Source: Salinarimonas sp. (GTDB lineage Bacteria; Pseudomonadota; Alphaproteobacteria; Rhizobiales; Beijerinckiaceae). Taken from it: a stretch of DNA of 64,000 nt. The notes beneath the pieces are model-generated. The model had not been told where the DNA came from. It worked only from the letters and a program-made list of their open reading frames with translations, and searched no databases. Location: NCBI RefSeq assembly GCF_040111675.1, contig NZ_CP157794.1, positions 496,001 through 560,000 on the forward strand, written 5' to 3'. The position numbers were made by a program, and so were the translations under genes. Numbering within the stretch: position 1 is the first letter of the stretch; the number at the start of each line of letters is the position of its first letter. Below, piece by piece: positions 10,701 to 17,439 of the stretch.

Positions 10701-11844
10701 TGCGGTAGGCGCGCGCGCCGGGCCGCCCGGGGATCGCCCCGAAGCCGGGGCCGCGCATCGCCTCGTCCGGCGCCGGCGCGCCCTCGACGAGATAGGAGCG
10801 CGCGGGGCCGACCCCGCCGATCCAGATCTCGCCCTCCGCGCCGTCCGCGACCGGGCGTCCGCGCGCGTCGAGGAGGGCGACGCTCCGCCCCGCGATGGCG
10901 GCGCCGATGGGCGGGCGCTCCGGCCAGGCGGCGGCCGGGCCGTCGAGCGTATGGGCGGTGGCGACGTGGGTCTCGCACGGGCCGTACTGGTTCGACAGCC
11001 GGCAGCCGGGCAGCGCGGCGAAGAAGCCGCGCAGGGCGGGCGTGAGATGCAGCGCCTCGCCCGCGACGACCACCTCGGCGAGACGGGTGGGCGCGAGCCC
11101 GCGCTCCCGCGCCGCCGCGGCGAGGGCGTGGAGGAGGGTCGGCGTGACGAAGATCCGCTCGACGCCGCGCGAGACGAGCGTCTCGAGCAGCGCCGCCGGG
11201 CGCCGGCGCGTCTCGCCGTCGACGAGAACGAGGCAGCCGCCGGCGCCGAGGGTGGCGAACAGCTCCTGATAGGAGACGTCGAAGGCCGGCGCGGCGCAGG
11301 CCAGCGTCCGCGCGCCGGGCGCGAGGGCGTCGCGCGCGATCTGCCAGGCGATCAGCGGGGCGATCGCGGCGTGCGGCATCGCCACGCATTTCGGGCGGCC
11401 GGTGGAGCCCGAGGTGTGGACGACGTAGGCGAGGCCGGACGCGGGCGGCGCCGGGGCCTCGCCCGGCGCGCTCGGCAGCGGCGCGTCGATCGGAAGCGCC
11501 GCCCCGGCCTGGGCGCGGATTTCGGCGCGCACCGCCGCGGGCGTGTCCGGATCGAGCACGAGCGGGGCGCCGCCGGCGCGCAGGACGGCGAGGATCGCCA
11601 CGATGCGCGCCTGCGGATCGTCGAGGGTGATCGCCACCGGCGCGTCCGGTGCGAGGCCGCGCTCGGCGAGGGCGCGCGCGCCCGCGTTCGCCAGGGATTC
11701 GAGCGCGCCGTAGGTCACGACGGTCTCGCCCGCCAGGAGCGCCGGTGCGGCCGGCGCCCGCGCGGCGCAGCGCCGGAAGCCGTCGTCGAGCCTCTCCCCG
11801 GCCGCGCCGCCGCTCGCCCCTCGGAAGGCGTTCCCGCCGTCCAT
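1705..11844 (-). CDS. Hybrid NRPS-PKS, A-PCP-Cy-A-PCP-KS-AT-DH-KR-ACP
   Basis: Complete megasynthase of about 3379 aa. The ATG at 11844 has GGAGAG six bases upstream; a GTG at 11862 is an in-frame alternative. Rough order: A1 1-500 (TSGSTGRPK near 141), PCP1 Ser near 546 (GGDSL), Cy 600-1000, A2 1035-1550, PCP2 near 1587 (TGLTSL), KS 1650-2060, AT 2180-2480, DH 2548-2815, KR 2950-3230, ACP near 3305 (GLDSL). KS has the Cys-His-His set (TACSTSL, EGHGTGT, KGNLGH). AT has GWSLGE and FASH, the latter near the YASH type linked to methylmalonyl-CoA. DH has HxxxGxxxxP. KR has GGTGGLG and a catalytic Tyr in QANYAAAS. No ER or thioesterase is seen. It starts with A, so it is a loading protein. My pocket alignment gives DVQFVAQVA for A1 (proline-like) and DLFNMSLIW for A2 (cysteine). 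The next module is on the gene at 1-1703. Confidence 0.95.
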   Translation of the reverse strand: MDGGNAFRGASGGAAGERLDDGFRRCAARAPAAPALLAGETVVTYGALESLANAGARALAERGLAPDAPVAITLDDPQARIVAILAVLRAGGAPLVLDPDTPAAVRAEIRAQAGAALPIDAPLPSAPGEAPAPPASGLAYVVHTSGSTGRPKCVAMPHAAIAPLIAWQIARDALAPGARTLACAAPAFDVSYQELFATLGAGGCLVLVDGETRRRPAALLETLVSRGVERIFVTPTLLHALAAAARERGLAPTRLAEVVVAGEALHLTPALRGFFAALPGCRLSNQYGPCETHVATAHTLDGPAAAWPERPPIGAAIAGRSVALLDARGRPVADGAEGEIWIGGVGPARSYLVEGAPAPDEAMRGPGFGAIPGRPGARAYRTGDIAVRGADGLLRFVGRRDDEVKIRGVRLALADADARLAAAPGVRAAATAAFPDGRGSRRLVGYVVLAPGGDRSAALAAIRSHLDRTAPRALRPSLLTVVDALPTTASGKLDRKALPPPRGDQGAADAPASAPGEGIEALVLAEMRRLLGAPALGPGDDFVAAGGDSLLAARLVDALAARLGRPLSLALLQGGASAEALAAALGRADDDATAAEPSPAPSAPLTALQRAYLFARDPDVPLGGVAARIVCERDLADLDPARARAALDALVARHRGLRTVVDADGRRRVLADPPGVPVAVADLRGLDAMAREARLAELRADVADSLPPAGEWPLFQIALARLDEATWRCLASVELILGDMRFLRRLARDLVALYDGREIAAPDPAPDPAPDAAPAPRPPVRTGREPPAALFPAPDLPRAASDAALTPPRMRRLSGRLAPAAWAAFQAKAAAARVTPTAALAAAYAETLARFARVPRFTLNLPSLGAGAVRHGDSDDASGVALLPLDLAEPASFATRAAAVQRALWAALAEDPDDPARPARLAAGGLQPIVFTSLLGLDLDGPEATLLGWSEARSGGVVRTPQTLIDHHLGAVGGALRFNWDVVEGAFPEGLPEAMHEAYRDLLERLAEADWTTLDARAVPDHAGAPALEPPIAGAPRAGETLAARLDDAGRDPARPALVAPGLRLDRAGLAARVAAIARACAAARVSAGDLVGIAAERGAAGPLAAIALARIGAAYLPLDLAWPADRIARVCADSGLRACLATSRAAASGVLPDGLARIPIAAADPPGAAAAPPPDSARPEALAYVITTSGSTGAPKGVAVAHRAALGTIADVAARIALGEDDRVLGVSAMGFDLSVFDIFGALRAGATLVAPDEARLRDPAALLALMREEAVTVWNSAPLVLEALVAHAEAAGGRLPASLRVVMLSGDWIPRALPARIRALAEGPVRLVSLGGATEAGIWSVWHEIGEAADPAWPSVPYGRPLGGQSALVLDEALFPRPDWVPGPLYIGGASLAEGYHRDPERTRERFVVHPRTGARLYRTGDLARMRPGGLIELLGREDRQVKILGQRVEPGEVEAALQSHPAVRAAVVTPRREGRGVTGLDVIVHVRAEAMADGPALEAALAARLRAALPAAMIPAALTLRDAPPLTANGKLDRAALAAPETAPERAPESARETSRETWRARIRAAVTALGAREAPDEASFFETGLTSLDLLRLRDGLARDAGATLSVADLFAHPSVAALAARCAAHAPAAATRPAPRPRATRGDDRAVAIVGLSCRFPGADGPESFWEALREGRDLVRRFTPDALAATRDAALARRRDYVPARPVLDGAETFDAGYFGVSPFEAERMDPQHRLMLELAVDALEHAGLAPGDALRIGVFAGANESAYLARLRAGVRQESAEGMALRVATDRDYLATRVSWKLGLTGPSLTVQTACSTSLVAVHLACQSLILGECDAALAGGVALQVPHDAGYLWQPGGYSSRDGVCRPYSADCDGTVFGSGGGLVALRRLADAIADGDAVLAVIAGSAIANDGAARAGFAAPGVDGQARTIAAALAAAGVAPARIGLVEGHGTGTPLGDPIEVAALTRAYAEAGGARNVALGSVKGNLGHLDTAAGIAGLIKLALARDAGVLPPSLHAERPNPEIGFARTPFFANARARPWPKDKPFAGLSSFGIGGTNAHAILGPAPEPATPADVAQDGPALLVLSARDPEALAASADRMAAWLRGPGRALPLPAVAACAARRRLHHPERLALAAPDASAAAEALAAWATGAPATSRVRRDRARTDAPAPVLVFPGQGAQSPGMGRGLVDLPGFAEALAEIEATSGPVAGLPLAALLTRDDAAPALARPGPALMASVAMQLGLAAAWRALGLIPAAVVGWSLGEIAAAHAAGALDLDQATRVATARAAALEAHPAPGAMAQLPLAAEAARALLAGSEARAVRDGALWLAAETAPETCLVAGAEAPMRRLLDACAARGIEARLVPNGDFASHGPAVAPAAAALEAALAGLAPTPPRIPFHGAVEGRAGETRLDARYWADNLRRPVRLAPVLADLVGAGHATFVDCAPRPMSAAPLQAAADARGTTIAVLASAERGAGRLPFLDSLARLHVAGFAPDWRALHPDPVPALRLPAYPWRRRRYRLEDAPPAPAAPSAGPSPDRPLLGARLSSPALAGTVFEARLSAQTSWLADHRVGGSVVLPFAAACEMLAAAAPDPARGLEAVEAEAPLVLDAPMRVQTVVAGDTVSLHAAPADADPPAWRRIATARIAAGPAACEAPRAETPRAETPRAETPRAEPGAGDDVPLAPLYAALAEEGVALGPDYRRLARLNRDAAGGAEGALAPAEGDAALAPARHPALLDAAILAAGHALTGSRAGGPIVPVAARRVLLVPGAAPVLCRARPARAAAPDETAADLVLLDAAGAVTGRIEGLVFRRAAGLAVSAPWLRRIAWTASEPGDGAPDIAGRSLVVAGEGPRAAALAARAAARGARVLAFDRASPAERAAAPILDLRALDARDGDDADAPCLGVLDLIRAHAEAGLRRTAPLLVVTRGAQLVRADDPAPAAGQASLWGLVRTALHEHPELALGLVDLPRAPTPACLDALLALAAGPAAPPQAALRDGRRLTPELAAVPLPNDGAEPFRTRGTWLVTGGTGGLGPHLGAWLAGCGADAVVLAGRRDPATVDLSAAGALAQRIRVRRVDAADAAEVGALLAEIDATLPPLAGVIHAALALDDRLLVDQTPASLRTALSAKLDGARVLDAATRARSLDRFVLFSSVAGTLGAPGQANYAAASAGVDAIAEARRRAGLPALAVAFGPWSYPGSPSAGRDEAGAYEAVSLAEGLDRLGRLMAAPPAAHVVVGGFAPRLARAFAPAASPATPPLARRPAPPRDAVALADDLAARVARRTGLAPAEIPRERTLAALGLDSLAVLELRNELAEDLGLVVAPRRLIAAPGLAAIAQALAGETAPADPGDVDALTDEEVARALDAVLAETAET
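3811..3870. repeat. Four 15-bp tandem repeats inside the DH domain coding region
   Basis: Four in-frame copies of a 15-base unit (ctcggcccgtggcgt with small changes in copies 3 and 4) encode a repeated ETPRA-type pentapeptide in the linker between the two DH hot-dog halves. Copy number may vary between strains. No function is implied. Confidence 0.85.
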
Positions 11845-11953
11845 TCGCCGCTCTCCGCTCACGCGCGCCGGAGGGCCGGCGCAGGGCTGGAACGTTAGCA
11901 GCGGCCTGCGCGCAGCGGCTTATTTGAGATTGCCGCCGGCGGGGAGGTCCGCA

Positions 11954-13282
11954 ATGTCGGAGAAGCGCGGCGCGTCGGGGACGCCTAGCCTCGGCGGCAT
12001 GAGTGTCGCCCCGTCACCGCGCCGCGCGTGCGACGAGCCGTCTTTCGACCCGTTCGCCCGCGGCTTCGCCGAGAACCCCTACCCGCACTACGCCGCCTGG
12101 CGCGCGCGCGGGCCGGTGCAGTGGGGCGTCGCTCCGGACGAGCGGGCGCCCGGCTGCTGGTACGTGCTCGGCCACGCCGAGGCCGCCGCCGCGCTGACCG
12201 ACGACCGGCTGGTGCTGGAGCCGGCGCGGGTCTACGGCCCCGACGCCCTGCCGCCGCCGGACCCGGCCCACGCCGCCTTCGACGCCATGGTCTCGCGCTG
12301 GATGATCTTCCGCGACCCTCCCGACCACACGCGGCTGCGCCGGGCCTTGATGCCCGCCTTCACCGACGCGGCGCTCGCAGCCCTCGCGCCGCAGGTTCAG
12401 GCGATCGCGGAGGCGCTCGTCGGCGCGGCCCTGCGGAAGGGGCGCTTCGACCTGATCGCCGACGTGGCCTTTCCGCTTCCCGCCCTGGTCGTCGCCCGCA
12501 TGCTCGGCCTCGACGAGGCCGACTACCCGCTGATCGCCCGCACCTCGAAGGCGCTGCTCGCCGGCATCGACCTGAAGCGCGACGCGGACGCCGACGCCCT
12601 GCGGGCCGCGGCGGCGCGGGCGGCCGAGGAGCTCGAGGCCCATCTGCGCGCGGCGATCGCCCGGCGCCGGGCCGTCGGCGGCGACGACCTTCTGGGGCGT
12701 CTCGTCGCCGCGACGGACGGGCGCCCGGACGGCGAGGCCGAGCTCGTGGCCAATTGCGCGCTCGTCCTGTTCGCGGGCCACGAGACGACGGTGAACCTGA
12801 TCGGCAACGGCATGCTCGCGCTGCTGGATCATCCCGCGGCGCAGGCCCGGCTGCGCGCCGAGCCGGCCTCGTGGCCGCGGGCGATCGAGGAGCTGTCGCG
12901 CTTCGATTCCTCCTCGCAGATGACGTTCCGCTTCGTGATGGAGCCGCTGCGGCTCGGCGGCGCGACGCTCTCGCCGGGCGATCCCGTGGGCATCGTCATC
13001 GGCGCGGCCAACCGCGATCCCGCGGTGTTCGCCGATCCCGATCGGCTCGACGTCGGGCGCACGCCGAACCCGCACCTCTCCTTCGGCCGCGGGCGGCATT
13101 CCTGCCCCGGCGCCGCGCTCGCGCGGATGGAGGCGCTGGCGGCGTTGCGGCTTCTGCTGCAGCATACGACGGCGCTCGCGCGCGACGAGACGCCGGTCGT
13201 GCGCGCCGGCTCGACCGGCCTGCGCGGCCTGCGCACGCTCCCGATTCGCGCGCAGGCGAGGCGAGGAGGACGAGGCTCATGA
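11954..13282 (+). CDS. Cytochrome P450
   Basis: Soluble bacterial P450 of 442 aa, a haem monooxygenase. The I-helix oxygen-binding motif AGHETT lies near residue 275, the K-helix ExxR as EELSR, and the haem loop FGRGRHSCPGAAL places the thiolate Cys near residue 384. I chose the ATG at 11954 because GGGGAGG lies six bases upstream; ATG 12000 (residue 16) and an upstream start at 11924 are alternatives. It diverges from the NRPS-PKS gene over about 110 bases and overlaps the next gene by ATGA. The position suggests oxidation of the peptide-polyketide product or a precursor, but the substrate cannot be read from sequence. No ferredoxin or reductase gene is adjacent. Confidence 0.93.
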   Translation: MSEKRGASGTPSLGGMSVAPSPRRACDEPSFDPFARGFAENPYPHYAAWRARGPVQWGVAPDERAPGCWYVLGHAEAAAALTDDRLVLEPARVYGPDALPPPDPAHAAFDAMVSRWMIFRDPPDHTRLRRALMPAFTDAALAALAPQVQAIAEALVGAALRKGRFDLIADVAFPLPALVVARMLGLDEADYPLIARTSKALLAGIDLKRDADADALRAAAARAAEELEAHLRAAIARRRAVGGDDLLGRLVAATDGRPDGEAELVANCALVLFAGHETTVNLIGNGMLALLDHPAAQARLRAEPASWPRAIEELSRFDSSSQMTFRFVMEPLRLGGATLSPGDPVGIVIGAANRDPAVFADPDRLDVGRTPNPHLSFGRGRHSCPGAALARMEALAALRLLLQHTTALARDETPVVRAGSTGLRGLRTLPIRAQARRGGRGS

Positions 13283-13845
13283 CGATCCAGGACGCGAGTG
13301 CGCAACTCTACACGCTCGAGGACGAGCTCGGCCGGCTCGAGGCGAAGGTGCGCGCGCTGCGCGCCTCCGTGCGCGGCGAGACGGTCGAGAACCACGTCTT
13401 CCGGGGATGGGAGGGCCCGGTCTCCCTCGCCGATCTCTTCGGCGACCGCGAGCGGCTGATCGTGATCCACAACATGGGCGCCGCGTGCCGCTATTGCACG
13501 ATGTGGGCCGACGGCCTGAACGGGCTCCTGCCGTATCTCGAGAAGAGCGCGGCCGTCGCCATGCTCAACCACGACCCTGTCGCGACGCAGCAGGCGACGA
13601 GCCGGCGGAGAGGCTGGCGCTTCCGCATGGCCGACGCGTCGGGGACGGACTTCTTCGCGCGGACGGGCTTCGTCGACCCGAGCGACGGCAGTCTGACCCC
13701 GGGGACCTCCACCTTCGTGCGCGGCGAGGACGGCACGATCCGTCGGCACGCGCTCGCCTATTTCGGTCCGCACGACCGGTTCTGCCCGGTCTACAGCTTC
13801 CTCGACCTGCTGCCGGAGGACGCCGAGGACGCCTTCTCGCCGTGA
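13279..13845 (+). CDS. DUF899-family thioredoxin-like protein
   Basis: 188-aa protein of the DUF899 thioredoxin-fold family. It has an N-terminal helical stretch, then the core LIVIHNMGAACRYCTMWADG, with Cys at the position of the redox CxxC (CRYC) in a thioredoxin-like strand-helix. The ATG overlaps the P450 stop codon as ATGA, and GAGGAGG just upstream is its ribosome site, so the two are almost certainly one transcript. The family's biochemical role is poorly defined; a redox or peroxiredoxin-like role beside the P450 is inference. It ends 13 bases before the stop codon of the convergent methyltransferase. Confidence 0.88.
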   Translation: MTIQDASAQLYTLEDELGRLEAKVRALRASVRGETVENHVFRGWEGPVSLADLFGDRERLIVIHNMGAACRYCTMWADGLNGLLPYLEKSAAVAMLNHDPVATQQATSRRRGWRFRMADASGTDFFARTGFVDPSDGSLTPGTSTFVRGEDGTIRRHALAYFGPHDRFCPVYSFLDLLPEDAEDAFSP

Positions 13846-13858
13846 GGCGCGCAGGCGC

Positions 13859-14701
13859 TCAGGCGGCCCGGGCCGACCACCAGCGATATTCCAGCTGACG
13901 CGTCTCGAAAGCGCGCAGGTAGAACGCCGTGGTCTCGCGCCAGGCCTCGCGGGCCTCCGGCGCGATCTCCGGATCGGCCGTGCCGGGACCGTCGAGCCAG
14001 GCGAGGACGCGGCCGAAGCCGTCGGCCGCCTGGTCCGTCCGGTCGCGCGCCGCGCTCTCCGCGAAGCCGGCCGCGGCGAGGAGATCCCGGAAGCGGGCGC
14101 AGTCGAGCAGGCTCGAGAAGCCGTCCTCGGCGTGGGCGGCCGCGAGGACGTCCGGCGCGGTCAGCGGCGTCGCGCCGAGATCCGCGACGAACAGGCCGCC
14201 TCCCGGCCGGACGAGGGCGCGCGCGGCCCTCAGGGCGGGAAGGGGATCGGGCAGGAGGCTCAGCGTGTCGAGCAGGAAGACGCAGTCGACGGGCGCCTCG
14301 TCCGGCGGGGCGTCCGCGACGTCTCCCGCGCGGAAACGCAGGCGCGCGGCCTCGGGCGCGTCCCCCCGCCGCGCTTCGGCGCGGGCGAGCTGGGCGGCGT
14401 TGCGCTCGATCCCGACGACATCGCAGCCGGTCAGCCGCGCGAGGTAGCGGCAGGCCGCGCCCGCCCCGCATCCGAGCTCGAGGGCGCGGGCGCCCGGCCC
14501 GAGCCCGGCGCGCCCGGCCATGTCGCGCAGGAAGGGCAGGCCGCCGATGCAGGCGAGCTCCCAGCCCTCGTGGAGCAGGTCGTAGATGGCCTTGCGCCAG
14601 ACCGGCGCGTCGGCGCCGTCGTAGATCGCCTCCTGCCGGGCGACGGCGTAGCGGGCCCGGTCGGCCTCCGCCGTGCCGCCCATGGGCTCGGGAACGCTCA
14701 T
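13859..14701 (-). CDS. SAM-dependent methyltransferase, class I
   Basis: 280-aa Rossmann-fold methyltransferase. Motif I is ALELGCGAGAACRYLARL near residue 85, with an acidic residue at the end of strand 2 (VVGIERN). It starts with MSVPEPMGG at 14701, where ATG overlaps the TGA of the AraC regulator gene (ATGA), so it is probably translated from the regulator transcript. The N-terminal region (WRKAIYDLLHEGWELACIGG) resembles small-molecule methyltransferases. The substrate may be the NRPS-PKS product or an intermediate; no methylation domain was seen in the visible synthase parts, so a free-standing enzyme would fit. This assignment rests on location only. Confidence 0.88.
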   Translation of the reverse strand: MSVPEPMGGTAEADRARYAVARQEAIYDGADAPVWRKAIYDLLHEGWELACIGGLPFLRDMAGRAGLGPGARALELGCGAGAACRYLARLTGCDVVGIERNAAQLARAEARRGDAPEAARLRFRAGDVADAPPDEAPVDCVFLLDTLSLLPDPLPALRAARALVRPGGGLFVADLGATPLTAPDVLAAAHAEDGFSSLLDCARFRDLLAAAGFAESAARDRTDQAADGFGRVLAWLDGPGTADPEIAPEAREAWRETTAFYLRAFETRQLEYRWWSARAA

Positions 14702-15489
14702 GCGGCGCGACGGGCGGGCAGGCCCCGTCCGTCCGGCAGGCTCGCCGCGGCGGCGATCACGGGCAGCACCGGCGGGTCGAGCTCGTCGACCGGCCGAAGC
14801 GTCGCGATCGGCGTGCCGAGCGGCAGCCGCGCCAGCGGCAGGCAGGGCGAGCGCAGGGCGCGGCTCTGGAGGAGGAGCCGGCGCGGGTCCGGGTCGAAGG
14901 GCACCGCGAAGCGCACCGCCTCGTAGCGGCCGCTTCGCACGAGGCTCTCGCACAGCCGCTCCGCCGGCGCGCAGGCGACGAGCTCGGCGAAGGGCGCCCC
15001 GGTCCGATAGATCGCCACCGCCTCGAGGACGCCGGTCTCGCTCGCACGGTCGCGCAGCGCGTCCGGATCGAGCCCGCGCAGGCGCTGGCGCAGGTCCGAC
15101 GGCGTGAGCCCGGTCAGCGCCCGGAACCGGTTGTTGAAGCTGCCGAGGCTTTCGTAGCCGACTTCGTAGCAGACGTGGATGACGCCTTCCTCGGTGGTGA
15201 GAAGGAGCCGCTTCGCCTCCGCGAGCCGCAGGCTCGTGAGAAAGCGCATGGGCGTGATCCCGGTCAGGCGCCGGAACAGGCGGATCAGGGTGAACGGGCT
15301 GCAGCCGGCGATCTCGGCGAGCGTGCCGAGCGTGTGCCGGTCCGAAAGGTTGGCGCGCATGTGTGCGATCGCGGCGCGCACCAGGTCCTCGGTGCGCGGG
15401 ACCTGGATCGAGGGCCCGAGCGGCTCGGGCTCGGGGAGACGCTCCGCGCGCGGGAGACGGGCGTCCTGCTGGTCGGTGAGGCTGAGCAT
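14698..15489 (-). CDS. AraC-family transcriptional regulator
   Basis: 263-aa regulator with the AraC/XylS DNA-binding domain at the N-terminal side (about residues 35-135) instead of the usual C-terminal end. The two helix-turn-helix units are visible around TLGTLAEIAGCSPFTLIRLF and GVIHVCYEVGYESLGSF, followed by the conserved FRALTGLTPSDLRQRL. The C-terminal 120 residues presumably sense an effector; I do not recognise this half as a named domain. It overlaps the methyltransferase gene by ATGA and lies 55 bases downstream of the 431-aa unknown gene on the same strand. It is the only obvious pathway-specific regulator in this locus. Confidence 0.9.
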   Translation of the reverse strand: MLSLTDQQDARLPRAERLPEPEPLGPSIQVPRTEDLVRAAIAHMRANLSDRHTLGTLAEIAGCSPFTLIRLFRRLTGITPMRFLTSLRLAEAKRLLLTTEEGVIHVCYEVGYESLGSFNNRFRALTGLTPSDLRQRLRGLDPDALRDRASETGVLEAVAIYRTGAPFAELVACAPAERLCESLVRSGRYEAVRFAVPFDPDPRRLLLQSRALRSPCLPLARLPLGTPIATLRPVDELDPPVLPVIAAAASLPDGRGLPARRAA

Positions 15490-15544
15490 CGCGCGGTTCC
15501 TCGGGCGGGAGGGCCGGGCGGCGCGCGCCGCCCGGCCCCGCCGA

Positions 15545-16840
15545 TCAGTGCCAGTCGTCGGGACGGATCGGGTCGGGCGCCATGGAGCCGTCGCCGTGAT
15601 AGTCGAGGCGGCCCTCGGCGTCGCAATGGACCGGCTTCTCGTTGAGCGCGATCTCCCCGGTCCCGGGCAGGCCCTGCAGCTTGCCGAAGAAGGTGCCGAA
15701 GAAGATCGTGTTGGCCGGCTCGCCCGTATGCGGGTTGATCCGCGGCGAGATCTGGAAATCGCCGACGCCGAGATTGCCGGCCTTCTTGATCAGCAGCTCG
15801 GGCTCGGCGTGGCCGAAGCCGAAGAACAGGCCGCGCACCGATTCGGGCATCGGCTTGTCCTCGACCGCGTAGCGCGCGTGCGTGAAGGTGCGCGCGAGCC
15901 GGAAGAAGGTCATCGCGTTGTCGCGATAGACCGGATGCGCGTCGTCGACGTCCTCGACCTTGCCGGAGGCGTAGAACGGCCGCTGCACGGAGGCCCAGTA
16001 ATTGTGCTCGTGCACCGAGGGCGTGAGCTCGCGCGTCTCGCCGAAGAAGGGGAAGTGCTCGTAGTGCATCGAGCCGTCGGGATGCAGGTTCGAGACCTCC
16101 TTCTCGAGCACCAGCCGGTTGGAGAAGCTGCGCGCCCGAATCATCGCCATGGCGTCGCCGAAGATCTCGGTGAACCACAGCGGCGAGATCTGGGTCTCGA
16201 TCTCGAGCCGGCCGAGCTGGGTGATGGCGCGACACTCGAAGAAGAGCGGCATCGTCACGTCGAAGACCCGGCCCGCCGTGTAGCGCACCGGCCGGTCGGA
16301 CACGGCGCGGCCCAGGACGTCCGCGGACGCGGCGCCCTGCATCAGGGCGAGCTCCTGCAGCGAGATGCGCGCCCATTCGGCGAGATCGGGATCGCCGAGC
16401 GTGCGGTCCTCCGCGAGCCGGCCCAGGAAGGCCTCGATGCGCGCGGGGGCGCGGTCGAGGAGCTTGCGCAGGGCGATCAACGCCGAGATGCGGCCGCGGC
16501 CGGGCTCGAGGGCGAGGATGCGGTCCTCGATGAAGTCGATGTCGGGCTTGGCCTTGCGCACCTGCGCCCAGATCTGCTGGTCGGTCTTGACGGCGACGTT
16601 GCGCTTGCCGCGCAGCGGCTTGTCGTTGACCAGGATGCGCTGGACGCGCCGCTTGTTGTAGCGCCCGGAGGCGTCCCGGAAGGCGGCGACCGACGCGTCG
16701 ATCTCGCGCTGGATGGCGGGATCGTAGCTGCCGTGCAGGTGCGCGGGGAACCGGTAATCGTCGAGCGTCCGCAGCATCAGCTCCGCGTAGTCGGAGGTTT
16801 CGCTCGGCGCGTGTGCGGGAAGATCTCTGCTCTTGAGCAT
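15545..16840 (-). CDS. Protein of unknown function (431 aa)
   Basis: A convincing gene by codon-position GC and protein composition, but I do not recognise the family. The ATG at 16840 has GAGG seven bases upstream. There is no signal peptide or membrane segment. The protein is less alanine-rich than its neighbours and rich in aromatic and histidine residues, notably MHYEHFPFFGETRELTPSVH around residue 255 and a run SVRGLFFGFGHAEPELLIKK. The middle third resembles a beta-rich soluble fold. It is transcribed away from the 358-aa unknown gene across 599 bases and lies just upstream of the AraC gene on the same strand. An enzyme of the natural-product pathway or a partner of the 358-aa protein are both open possibilities. 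Confidence 0.8.
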   Translation of the reverse strand: MLKSRDLPAHAPSETSDYAELMLRTLDDYRFPAHLHGSYDPAIQREIDASVAAFRDASGRYNKRRVQRILVNDKPLRGKRNVAVKTDQQIWAQVRKAKPDIDFIEDRILALEPGRGRISALIALRKLLDRAPARIEAFLGRLAEDRTLGDPDLAEWARISLQELALMQGAASADVLGRAVSDRPVRYTAGRVFDVTMPLFFECRAITQLGRLEIETQISPLWFTEIFGDAMAMIRARSFSNRLVLEKEVSNLHPDGSMHYEHFPFFGETRELTPSVHEHNYWASVQRPFYASGKVEDVDDAHPVYRDNAMTFFRLARTFTHARYAVEDKPMPESVRGLFFGFGHAEPELLIKKAGNLGVGDFQISPRINPHTGEPANTIFFGTFFGKLQGLPGTGEIALNEKPVHCDAEGRLDYHGDGSMAPDPIRPDDWH

Positions 16841-17439
16841 GACGTGCCTCGTTTCGGCCGTCGCCGGCCTCGATTGGATGAAAGCGGGATGCGGGAAACC
16901 GACGCTGGCCACTCGATCGACGGAACCGCCGACGCGCGCGGATCCTCCCGGAACGCGCCGACGAAGCGAGGGCAGGTTGCCGAGCGGCGAACCCGGCGCG
17001 GTGCGCTGGAACTCACGGAGCGATCACGGCGACATGCGGCGCGGGTGGCGGCCCATGCCGCGTCCGCCCACGGCGGCGAGCCGTCGCCGCCTCGCGTGCC
17101 GCGGCGCAGCAGCCGCCGCGCGCCAGCGGCCCGGAGCCCGGGCTGCTGGCGAGAAAGCGCATACAGGCCAGAGGCTTGCTGCGAAGGCGGTCGTCATCGC
17201 GCCGTCGAGGCGGCTGCGGGTGCGCCTCGGCTGCGACAGGTCGCCGGTCGACGCGGCGCGGCGGCTCTCGCATGCTCCGCGACCGGGGTCGCGTCGGTCG
17301 CCGGCCCCGCGCAAAATGCGACAAGCGCGCCCTTCGGGTTGCTCCTACAAGGAAATGGGGAAACAGCCGCACTCCACGAGTCGACATCACCGCCGCGGAC
17401 CGCGTCCCGGCACGATCACGTCACCAGGGGGAGGGGTCG
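16841..17439. other. 599-bp divergent intergenic region between two unknown genes
   Basis: No supported gene. It carries the ribosome site of the 431-aa gene at its left end and a strong GGGGGAGGGG ribosome site at its right end. Both genes must be promoted from here, so it should hold two promoters and possibly AraC sites. I could not pick convincing -35/-10 boxes. Short open frames on both strands look like GC-driven noise. Confidence 0.5.

Noticed and set aside
13846..13858. Terminator between DUF899 and methyltransferase genes
   Set aside because: The gap is 13 bases and no stem was found.
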